Below are positions 6,704 to 12,986 of a stretch of 12,986 bases of DNA, in pieces. The stretch spans positions 1-12,986 of the forward strand of contig LOES01000135.1 of assembly GCA_001515955.1 (NCBI GenBank), read 5' to 3'. Made by a program: the position numbers and the translations under genes. Origin of the DNA: Clostridia bacterium BRH_c25. GTDB taxonomy: Bacteria > Bacillota_A > Clostridia > Lutisporales > Lutisporaceae. The stretch's first letter is position 1. Every line of letters begins with the position of its first letter. The notes below the pieces were generated by a model. That model worked only from the letters and a program-made list of their open reading frames with translations, was not told the origin of the DNA and ran no database searches.

Positions 6704-8284
6704 ATGAAAAAAAGAATTTTAAGTTTGGTGCTTGTTGTTGTAATTCTAGTATTTTCAGCAGCCTGTGGAAAGACAGATTCCGTACCGCAGCCAGCGGAGC
6801 AGGGATCAAGTGGAACGACAGAATACAGGGATACGATAAAAATCGGGGTTGACGTCGATCCAAATACATTGGATCCAAGACTTCAAACCAATGTAACTGT
6901 TATGAGAGTTGGAGAGCTGGTATTCAGCGGACTGGTAGAGCTTAATGAAAAGCTTGAGCCGCAGCCATGCCTGGCAGAAAGCTGGGAGCAGAAAGATGCC
7001 ACCACCCTGGTATTCCATTTGAGAAAAGATATCAAGTGGCATGATGGTAATTCATTTACAGCAGCAGATGTAAAGTATACTTATGAAACTATACTTGATA
7101 AAGACTTTGGATCAGCTGCCAGGGCCAGATATGTGCCAATAAAGGAAATACTTACACCTGACGACTATACAGTGCAGTTCAACCTAAGTGAACCTTACGC
7201 TCCGATATTAACTTATATGGATCATAAAATAGTACCACAGAGTGCTAAGGACAACCCGGGCTTTGCAGAGAATCCTGTTGGGACAGGCCCTTATAAGTTC
7301 GTAAGCTGGAGTAAGAACAGTGTTATCAAATTAACTGCCAACGATTCATATTTTGACGGTGCACCGGCAACAAAGAATATAGAAATATATACTATACCTG
7401 ACAATACAACAAGAGTATCTGCACTGGAAGCAGGAGATGTAGATTTTATTCATTCGCCGCTTTCACCGCAGGATATACCGAGAATGAAACAGAATGACAA
7501 GGTTGTAGTGCATCAGACCAGTGGTCTTGGGGTTACCTTTGTAAATTTCAACCATCAGTCTGAAATATTAAAGGATAGAAACGTAAGAACCGGTTTATCT
7601 TATATGATTGATAAGGATACAATATCAAGAGATATATATCAGAGCATGGATACTCCTGCAAACGGGCCTATTTTGCCGGCATCCTGGGCATATTCGGAAG
7701 ATATCAAGGATAATCCGTATGATCCGGCAAAGGGCTTGCAGATACTAAATGATGCAGGCTGGAAGGATACTAATGGAGACGGAATACTTGACAAGGGCGG
7801 CAAGAAACTGACAGTAAAGCTGTCAACACATACAGAGGATCCCAACAGAATGCAAGCTTTGGAATTTATCCAGAATTCCTTTGCCTCAAATGGCATAGAT
7901 GCTCCAGTAAGTACTTTCGAGTGGGCTACGTTCAGCTCAGACTTAACAGCCGGGAATTATGACATAAGTATAGTTGGATTGCTTAATATCAATGATCCTG
8001 ACAGGGGACTATATATTCAGTTCCATACAGGTGGCGGACAGAATTACGGTAAATACAGCTACCCTGAATTGGACACTTTACTCGATAAGGGAAGGTCTAC
8101 TTCCGACCAGTCTGAAAGAGCAAAGATTTATCAACAGGCTGCGCAGATGATCAATGACGAGGTTATGTGGAAAACCCTGGTATTCCAAGGCTATATAGCA
8201 ATGTATAACAAGAATCTTGAAGGTTACACACCAATGCCCTCCGGTCAGATCTCTGCAATGAGAGATGCAAAAGTAAAAAGATAA
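6704..8284 (+). CDS. Peptide-type ABC transporter substrate-binding lipoprotein (OppA/DppA family)
   Basis: The product is a 526-residue extracellular solute-binding protein anchored to the membrane by lipid. The signal peptide is MKKR plus a run of hydrophobic residues, then FSAAC with the lipid-modified Cys at 21, followed by a Ser/Gly/Gln-rich linker to about residue 43. The mature part is a family 5 binding domain: DTIKIGVDVDPNTLDPR at 44-60, the SGLVELNEKLEPQPCLAESW region, LRKDIKWHDGNSFTAADVKYTYE, and later NPVGTGPYKFVSW. Length fits the family. The strong site AGGAGG (6691-6696) fixes the ATG. It is first in a tight operon with two permeases, 12 bases before the next gene. Family 5 proteins bind peptides, but also nickel, opines, sugars and other solutes, so the ligand is open. 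Confidence 0.95.
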   Translation: MKKRILSLVLVVVILVFSAACGKTDSVPQPAEQGSSGTTEYRDTIKIGVDVDPNTLDPRLQTNVTVMRVGELVFSGLVELNEKLEPQPCLAESWEQKDATTLVFHLRKDIKWHDGNSFTAADVKYTYETILDKDFGSAARARYVPIKEILTPDDYTVQFNLSEPYAPILTYMDHKIVPQSAKDNPGFAENPVGTGPYKFVSWSKNSVIKLTANDSYFDGAPATKNIEIYTIPDNTTRVSALEAGDVDFIHSPLSPQDIPRMKQNDKVVVHQTSGLGVTFVNFNHQSEILKDRNVRTGLSYMIDKDTISRDIYQSMDTPANGPILPASWAYSEDIKDNPYDPAKGLQILNDAGWKDTNGDGILDKGGKKLTVKLSTHTEDPNRMQALEFIQNSFASNGIDAPVSTFEWATFSSDLTAGNYDISIVGLLNINDPDRGLYIQFHTGGGQNYGKYSYPELDTLLDKGRSTSDQSERAKIYQQAAQMINDEVMWKTLVFQGYIAMYNKNLEGYTPMPSGQISAMRDAKVKR

Positions 8285-8296
8285 ATAGGTGATTAT

Positions 8297-9277
8297 ATGG
8301 TGAAATATGTATTCAACAGGATACTTCAAATAATACCGGTTGTATTAGGCATAACAGTACTTGTATTCTTTATAATGAGGATGATACCTGGAGATCCTGC
8401 AATGGTGATGCTGGGGCAAGATGCTACGCCTGAAGATATTGCCAGGATAAGGGCAATTTTGGGGTTGGACAGAAATATTTTTGTCCAACTCTTCTCCTAC
8501 ATCAAGAATATGCTGATGCTGGATTTCGGCAACTCCATATTCCTTAGGCAGCCCGTATTGGAGGTTATCAAGGCAAGCTTTCCTGCAACTATAGAACTTG
8601 CAGTAACAGCTCTGATAATATCCTTGATAATAGCAGTACCTTTGGGAATAATCTCAGCAGTAAAGCAGAACTCATGGGTTGATTATACAAGCATGGCTTT
8701 TGCACAGCTGGGAATATCAATGCCTGTCTTCTGGACCGGTGTTCTTCTGATACTGCTTTTCTCTGTTAAGCTTGGTTGGCTGCCTTCCTTTGGGAGAGGC
8801 GAATCTATAATTGAAGGACTGAAAGTATTAGTGACTACCGGCTCGGGAGAAGTACTTCTGGCGAGCTTGAAAAAGCTCATTTTGCCGGCAGCTTCCCTGG
8901 GGATAATGGGATCAGCCATGATATCAAGAATGATAAGATCTACTATGCTGGAGGTGCTGGACAGCGACTATGTAAGAACTGCCAGAGCCAAAGGGACTGT
9001 AGAAAGAAAGGTCATAATGAAGCATGCCTTCAGAAATGCATTGCTTCCTGTTGTAACAATAGTAGGCTTGCAGTTTGGAACTTTATTGGGAGGTTCGATT
9101 ATAACGGAATCTGTATTTGCCTGGCCCGGTATTGGAAGGATAATTGTTACTGCCATATCCCAGAGAGATTTCCCCCTGGTACAGGGAGGGGTTATATTTC
9201 TGGCAACAACCTTTGCGGTAATGAACCTGTTAGTTGACGTTTTATATGTAGTAATAAATCCTAAAATCCGTCATTAG
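8297..9277 (+). CDS. Peptide-type ABC transporter permease (OppB/DppB-like)
   Basis: The product is a 326-residue inner-membrane protein forming one half of the import channel. The N-terminal segment (VKYVFNRILQIIPVVLGITVLVFFIMRMIPGDPA) is typical of OppB/DppB, and several more hydrophobic segments follow to a total of about six. The EAA loop, DYVRTARAKG at about residues 224-233 followed by VIMKHAFRNALLPV, contacts the ATPase. Length is normal. It begins 12 bases after the binding-protein gene and ends 9 bases before the second permease gene, with a weak site (AGGTGA) before its ATG, so it belongs to the same transcript. Confidence 0.95.
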   Translation: MVKYVFNRILQIIPVVLGITVLVFFIMRMIPGDPAMVMLGQDATPEDIARIRAILGLDRNIFVQLFSYIKNMLMLDFGNSIFLRQPVLEVIKASFPATIELAVTALIISLIIAVPLGIISAVKQNSWVDYTSMAFAQLGISMPVFWTGVLLILLFSVKLGWLPSFGRGESIIEGLKVLVTTGSGEVLLASLKKLILPAASLGIMGSAMISRMIRSTMLEVLDSDYVRTARAKGTVERKVIMKHAFRNALLPVVTIVGLQFGTLLGGSIITESVFAWPGIGRIIVTAISQRDFPLVQGGVIFLATTFAVMNLLVDVLYVVINPKIRH

Positions 9278-9286
9278 AGGTGAACC

Positions 9287-10123
9287 ATGAAATCTTTATT
9301 TTTAAAAAGACTATTGAATAACAAATCTGCAGTCATAGGCGGAGTAATAGTAATCATCGTTATAATGTGTGCGTTGCTGGCTCCGGTGATATCCCCCTAT
9401 GACCCCTATACGATGAATATGCCGGATAGATTGCAGGGGCCTGGTGGTAGCCATCTGCTGGGAACGGACCAATTCGGAAGAGATTTGCTGACAAGACTCA
9501 TATACGGTGCCAAGGTATCCTTGCAGGTTGGTGTTATAGCTGTCGGGTTGGCAATGTTTGTGGGAGTATTTTTGGGATTGATTGCAGGCTACTACGGTGG
9601 CTGGACCGATAAAATAATAATGAGGTTTGTAGATATTTTTCTGGCATTCCCGATAATATTGTTGGCAATTGCTTTTGTTGCGGCTTTGGGACCAAATACC
9701 AGGAATGTAATGCTTGCTCTGGGAATGGTGTATTGGACTTCCTATACAAGGGTTGTCAGATCAAGTGTTTTATCAATAAAGGAAGAAGAGTATATCATGG
9801 CCGCCATCACTACAGGAGCTAGTGATATAAGAATAATATTTACTTACATATTGCCTAACGCTCTGGCGCCTATAATAGTTATGGCTACTCTGGGACTGGG
9901 CACTGCAATAATAAGTGAGTCAACCTTGAGCTTTTTGGGCTTGGGAGTACAGCCGCCGACAGCGAGCTGGGGTTCAACCCTTGCTTTTGGTTTGAAATTC
10001 ATAAGAGATGCTCCGTATTTATCAATTTTCCCAGGTTTGGCAATAATGCTTACAGTATTGGGCTTCAACCTGCTTGGTAACGGCTTGAGAGACGTTACAG
10101 ACCCGAAGCTGACCAGAAAATAA
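9287..10123 (+). CDS. Peptide-type ABC transporter permease (OppC/DppC-like)
   Basis: The product is a 278-residue membrane protein, the second channel half. It has an N-terminal hydrophobic segment (about 17-37), the OppC/DppC signature LLGTDQFGRDLLTRLIYGAKVSL at 57-79, further membrane segments, an EAA loop around 167-195 (EEYIMAAITTGASDIRIIF) and the C-terminal LGNGLRDVTDPKL typical of the family. It is preceded by GAGGTGA and lies 9 bases after the first permease. The operon continues with hydrolase genes rather than ATPase genes, which is uncommon for this importer type. Confidence 0.95.
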   Translation: MKSLFLKRLLNNKSAVIGGVIVIIVIMCALLAPVISPYDPYTMNMPDRLQGPGGSHLLGTDQFGRDLLTRLIYGAKVSLQVGVIAVGLAMFVGVFLGLIAGYYGGWTDKIIMRFVDIFLAFPIILLAIAFVAALGPNTRNVMLALGMVYWTSYTRVVRSSVLSIKEEEYIMAAITTGASDIRIIFTYILPNALAPIIVMATLGLGTAIISESTLSFLGLGVQPPTASWGSTLAFGLKFIRDAPYLSIFPGLAIMLTVLGFNLLGNGLRDVTDPKLTRK

Positions 10124-10151
10124 CAGATAAGACATAAAAGGAGAGAAAATA

Positions 10152-11081
10152 ATGAATAACTATAAATATTATGAGTTGCCGGTATGCTATATGGCCAATG
10201 GCTTGGAGCTTAAGCTTCCGGTTCATAAGTTTTCAGGAGGAAAAGGTCCTGTTGTCGGACTATCGGCATCGGTACATGGAGATGAAACAATAGGTGTTGA
10301 GATTCTAAGAAGGTTATTCGAGGAATTGAAGGGCATGGAAATAAATGGTACGGTAAAAATAATGCCGACAGCAAACCCTTTGGCTTTTGAGGAGGCTAAA
10401 AGAAACAATCCCATCGACAGGAATAATATGAACAGGATTTTCCCGGGCAGATATGACGGTACTCTTACTGAAATTCAGGCAAGAATTATGGCAGATAAGT
10501 TTTTGGACGGCTTGGACGCATATGTAGATGTTCATGCAGGAGGGCAGGATCCGGTTGTTGATTATGCTTACATAACAAATGACGAAGGTTTCTCAAGGTC
10601 CTTCCTGTCAAAAATATTATACAGACCAAAAGAGGACTATATTGGGACAACTTCAACCTACACAAAGCCAAAAGGAATATCAACAGTAACGGTAGAATGT
10701 GGTGGAGGACCCAACGACAGCTATTATGTAGAAAAGGGAGTAAAAGGTCTTCTTAACATGTTGAAATACAAAAAAGTAATACCTGGTGAAGCAGAAATCA
10801 GAAGGAATCAGATAGTGGTTGACCACATAGAACATGTAAATCCTCATCATGGCGGACTGTTCGTACCCGGTCTGAAATACAGCCAGATGAATACTATAGT
10901 TGAAGGCAAAGTAACCCTTGGCAAGATATATAATCCTATGACGCTGGAGCTTCTGGAAGAAATAAAAGCGCCTTATGACAGAAATCTTATTATACTCATG
11001 CGAGGCAGTGTCAACACAATACTTCCCGGGGACTTCTCTTTCATGATAGGTGATTTGAGTACGGCGGAAGGTGAATTTTAA
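10152..11081 (+). CDS. AstE/AspA-family zinc hydrolase (succinylglutamate desuccinylase/aspartoacylase-like)
   Basis: The product is a 309-residue zinc-dependent deacylase of the M14-like fold, whose relatives remove acyl groups from N-acyl amino acids. Zinc ligands are visible as H42 and E45 in SASVHGDET, and H128 in VDVHAGG. N91-N92...N94-R95 in DRNNMNRIFPG corresponds to the substrate-binding NRxxNRxFPG segment of the family, and E182 in TVECGGG is the probable catalytic Glu. A C-terminal beta-rich part follows. Length fits. The ribosome binding site AAAGGAGAG precedes the ATG, 28 bases after the second permease. Its stop overlaps the next start by one base (TAATG), so the two are coupled. 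In an importer operon its likely job is to deacylate or open the imported compound. The family is sure; the substrate is not. Confidence 0.9.
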   Translation: MNNYKYYELPVCYMANGLELKLPVHKFSGGKGPVVGLSASVHGDETIGVEILRRLFEELKGMEINGTVKIMPTANPLAFEEAKRNNPIDRNNMNRIFPGRYDGTLTEIQARIMADKFLDGLDAYVDVHAGGQDPVVDYAYITNDEGFSRSFLSKILYRPKEDYIGTTSTYTKPKGISTVTVECGGGPNDSYYVEKGVKGLLNMLKYKKVIPGEAEIRRNQIVVDHIEHVNPHHGGLFVPGLKYSQMNTIVEGKVTLGKIYNPMTLELLEEIKAPYDRNLIILMRGSVNTILPGDFSFMIGDLSTAEGEF

Positions 11082-12280
11082 TGAAGTTTGGCTATTCTCA
11101 AAAGGACTTCAAGCTGGCTGAGAAATATGTGCACACCGTGTTAGGCATGGATGAGCTATTCAGAAAAAATCTTGCCGACAGTGAGGCATCCTTTTCCTCA
11201 GAAGGATTGGTACCTGTTATTTTAACAAAGATAGAAAATAAGCCGGTAAGCGGATGGCTGGAAGCGAAAGAAGCTTTAAAAGGTCTTTATGAAGAGTATA
11301 AAACATTAGAAAACGATATCAGAAGAAATTATATGTCGGAGCAGATAGCATCGACAATGCTTTTAGGTGAGTGGGTTTTTGAAAAAAATGATTTTGAATA
11401 TAGATATTTGGTCCAGAATTTGCTGCAGGTAGACCCAAATCCTGTGACTGAGAACCAGAGAAAAATGCTTCACAGGAAATTGGATATGCTTTTGTCCAAC
11501 AAGAACTACAAGGGGAGTCTCAAAGACAAGGTGGAGGCATGGCGCAAGGAGCACGCAGTAGAGAAAGCTTCTCTTGGTCCGGTATTGAAAGAGCTCATAG
11601 AGGCAGCAAAGGAGCAGACAGTGGAGTTCGGTATAAAAGAGGTTGCGGACATAAGTATAGAGCCTGTGGTAGTTCACGATGTTCCTTATAATGCATATAT
11701 CGATTTCTTGGGAAATCAAATGTTGATAAACGGTGATTTGGAGCATACCTATGAGGATCTTAAACACCTCATAACACACGAGACTTTTCCTGGACATACC
11801 GCCCATATGGAGGTAAGGAGACAAAGGGTGGAGGCAGGAGATATTCCTTTAGATGCTGCTCTTGTATTCACAAATACGGCAAGCAGTTCAATATTTGAAG
11901 GCATTGCCGATAATGGGGCAAGATTCTTGGAATGGGATAAGCCCTTGGATGACCAGATAAACCAGCTTATTCAAGCTGCTAAAAGCACAGCTTCTTATGG
12001 GGCAGCACATATGCTCCATGAAGAAAAAAAGGGTGTTGAAGCAGTGAAGCAGTACTTGAGGGACTATGCCTTCATGAATGAGGCTGCAGTGAACTCAAGA
12101 GTAAGGTTTATATCACATCCATTCAGGAAAACCTTTATGTATGCTTATTGGAGAGGAAATGAAGCAGTTTACAGGGCGTACAAAAATGTATCAAAGGAAC
12201 AGTTTCCCCAGTTTATCAGTTATCTTTACGGGAATATGCACAGTGCCAATACAGTAAATCAATTCAATACGATATTTTAG
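11081..12280 (+). CDS. Short HExxPGH metalloprotein related to DUF885, probable peptidase or amidase
   Basis: The product has 399 residues, with no signal peptide or membrane segment seen. The motif HETFPGH at 233-239 matches the HExxPGH zinc signature of DUF885-type proteins, and FEGIADNG (272-279) has the place and form of their EGWA segment with a likely third ligand at E273. A charged, probably helical region precedes the motif. It is about 150 residues shorter than the 4826-6493 protein and shares little else that I can see with it, so it belongs to a distinct branch. Its ATG overlaps the upstream stop by one base, with GGAAGGTGA about 8 bases before it. The next gene starts 9 bases downstream, with its ribosome binding site over this stop. 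Activity is inferred from the motif and context. Confidence 0.88.
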   Translation: MKFGYSQKDFKLAEKYVHTVLGMDELFRKNLADSEASFSSEGLVPVILTKIENKPVSGWLEAKEALKGLYEEYKTLENDIRRNYMSEQIASTMLLGEWVFEKNDFEYRYLVQNLLQVDPNPVTENQRKMLHRKLDMLLSNKNYKGSLKDKVEAWRKEHAVEKASLGPVLKELIEAAKEQTVEFGIKEVADISIEPVVVHDVPYNAYIDFLGNQMLINGDLEHTYEDLKHLITHETFPGHTAHMEVRRQRVEAGDIPLDAALVFTNTASSSIFEGIADNGARFLEWDKPLDDQINQLIQAAKSTASYGAAHMLHEEKKGVEAVKQYLRDYAFMNEAAVNSRVRFISHPFRKTFMYAYWRGNEAVYRAYKNVSKEQFPQFISYLYGNMHSANTVNQFNTIF

Positions 12281-12284
12281 GAGG
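12279..12284 (+). promoter_or_regulatory. Ribosome binding site overlapping the upstream stop codon
   Basis: AGGAGG overlaps the TAG stop (12278-12280) of the short HExxPGH gene and lies 5 bases before the ATG at 12290. It fixes that start and suggests translational coupling within the operon. Confidence 0.8.
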
Positions 12285-12289
12285 ATACT

Positions 12290-12986
12290 ATGGAAAAATC
12301 AAAACAACTGTATGATAGGGCCATTAAAAGCGTGCCCTACGGAGTACATTCAAATTCGAGATACAGAGTACCCCACCCGATATATTTCAAAAGCGGAAAG
12401 GGAGCATATTTGTATGATGTTGACGGTAATGAGTATATTGATTTGAATTGCGGTAATGGAGCGGTAATGCTTGGACATGGAAATGAGGAATTCGAAAGAA
12501 GATTTTATGAAAATCTTAAAGAGTGCAGCGGTCTGACAACCGGTTCGGAAACAGAACTGGCAGTGAAGGCTGCAGAGGTTTTCAGAAAAATATTCCCTGT
12601 AGACAAGGTGAGGTTCACCAATACCGGCACTGAGGCAATTACCCATGTCATGCACATGGCAAGAGCCTATACAGGCAAGAATGACTTTGCATTGATAGAA
12701 GGTGCCTACAATGGTTGGACTGATTATGTAAATATAAGCAATTTTCCGAGCCTGAACGAAGTGGGAGACGCCAAGAGGCCTAATGCTGTACCTGGTTCCG
12801 GAGGACTTGATAAAAAGGCGATAGATTCATCTCTGATTATCCCTTTCAACGACTTGGAGGCTTCAAAGGAATTATTGACTGAAAATAAAGACAGAATCGC
12901 TGCGCTGATTCTTGAGCCTGTAATGATAGACGTAGGTTTTATAGAACCGGAAAAGAGCTATCTGCAGGGTTTGAGAACAATTTGCG
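12290..12986 (+). CDS. Glutamate-1-semialdehyde aminomutase-like class III aminotransferase, 3' end outside window
   Basis: The visible 232 residues form the first half of a PLP-dependent class III aminotransferase. Features of the glutamate-1-semialdehyde aminomutase (HemL-like) branch are seen: GVHSNSR at 19-25, the DVDGNEYIDL strand at about 44-53, FTNTGTEA at 109-116 for the cofactor phosphate, and LILEPV at 208-213. The family's usual EGxYHGxxD loop reads EGAYNGWTD (about 136-144), with Asn for His. The Schiff-base Lys lies beyond the window edge. It sits last in view in an importer-hydrolase operon with no porphyrin genes nearby, so a role in heme synthesis is unlikely. A transaminase or aminomutase acting on the product of the hydrolases is more plausible (inference). 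The gene call is sure; the substrate is not. Confidence 0.92.
   Translation, partial: MEKSKQLYDRAIKSVPYGVHSNSRYRVPHPIYFKSGKGAYLYDVDGNEYIDLNCGNGAVMLGHGNEEFERRFYENLKECSGLTTGSETELAVKAAEVFRKIFPVDKVRFTNTGTEAITHVMHMARAYTGKNDFALIEGAYNGWTDYVNISNFPSLNEVGDAKRPNAVPGSGGLDKKAIDSSLIIPFNDLEASKELLTENKDRIAALILEPVMIDVGFIEPEKSYLQGLRTIC

Noticed and set aside
11363..11824. Reverse-strand open frame of 153 codons
   Set aside because: It lies wholly inside the short HExxPGH gene, has no ribosome binding site and a protein composition unlike a real gene (many Leu, His, Cys, Tyr), so it is a shadow of the sense gene.
12350..12655. Reverse-strand open frame of 101 codons
   Set aside because: It is antisense to the strongly conserved start of the GSAM-like gene and shows no domain.
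12290..12986. Naming the last gene hemL
   Set aside because: The context is peptide import and hydrolysis, the active-site loop differs, and the gene is incomplete, so only a family-level name is safe.
1..12986. tRNA or rRNA genes, CRISPR arrays, transposons or phage genes
   Set aside because: Nothing with the needed structure, repeat pattern or protein motifs was seen in any intergenic region or reading frame.

Overview
The window looks like chromosomal DNA from a low- to moderate-GC Firmicute, most likely a member of the Clostridia. The grounds are A/T-rich intergenic DNA, strong AGGAGG-type ribosome binding sites with short spacers, a GTG start, a lipoprotein-type binding protein, a clear TTGACA/TAAAAT promoter and a hairpin-plus-T-run terminator. 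No RNA gene, CRISPR array, IS element or phage gene was recognised. No gene-free stretch exceeds about 230 bases.

Left part (1-2365). An oligopeptide/dipeptide-type ABC ATPase, cut by the window edge, is followed 19 bases later by an uncharacterised protein (854-1702) with features resembling the ISOCOT fold (DeoR/NagB/CoA-transferase superfamily). These two close an operon that enters from outside the window. A reverse-strand Nudix hydrolase of the CoA-pyrophosphatase (NudL-like) type converges on them.

Middle part (2594-6493). A monocistronic class V PLP aminotransferase (alanine-glyoxylate/serine-pyruvate type) ends in a convincing intrinsic terminator. Then a promoter carrying two near-identical 14-base direct repeats drives an XRE-HTH/cupin regulator, followed by a stand-alone cupin and a DUF885-type HExxPGH metalloprotein. 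The last two are translationally close.

Right part (6704-12986). A tight operon encodes a peptide-type lipoprotein binding protein, two Opp/Dpp permeases, an AstE/AspA-type zinc deacylase, a second and much shorter HExxPGH metalloprotein, and a glutamate-1-semialdehyde-aminomutase-like class III aminotransferase that runs off the window. The 210 bases before it hold several perfect inverted repeats.

Reading of the whole (inference): an uptake-and-breakdown system for an amide-linked small molecule such as a peptide, N-acyl amino acid or modified amino acid. The importer brings it in, the AstE-like hydrolase and the two HExxPGH proteins cut amide bonds, and the GSAM-like transaminase processes the amine released. 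The XRE-cupin protein is the obvious candidate regulator. The substrate cannot be told from sequence alone. The combination of two size classes of HExxPGH protein with a deacylase and a GSAM-like enzyme behind a peptide importer is the most interesting thing here.
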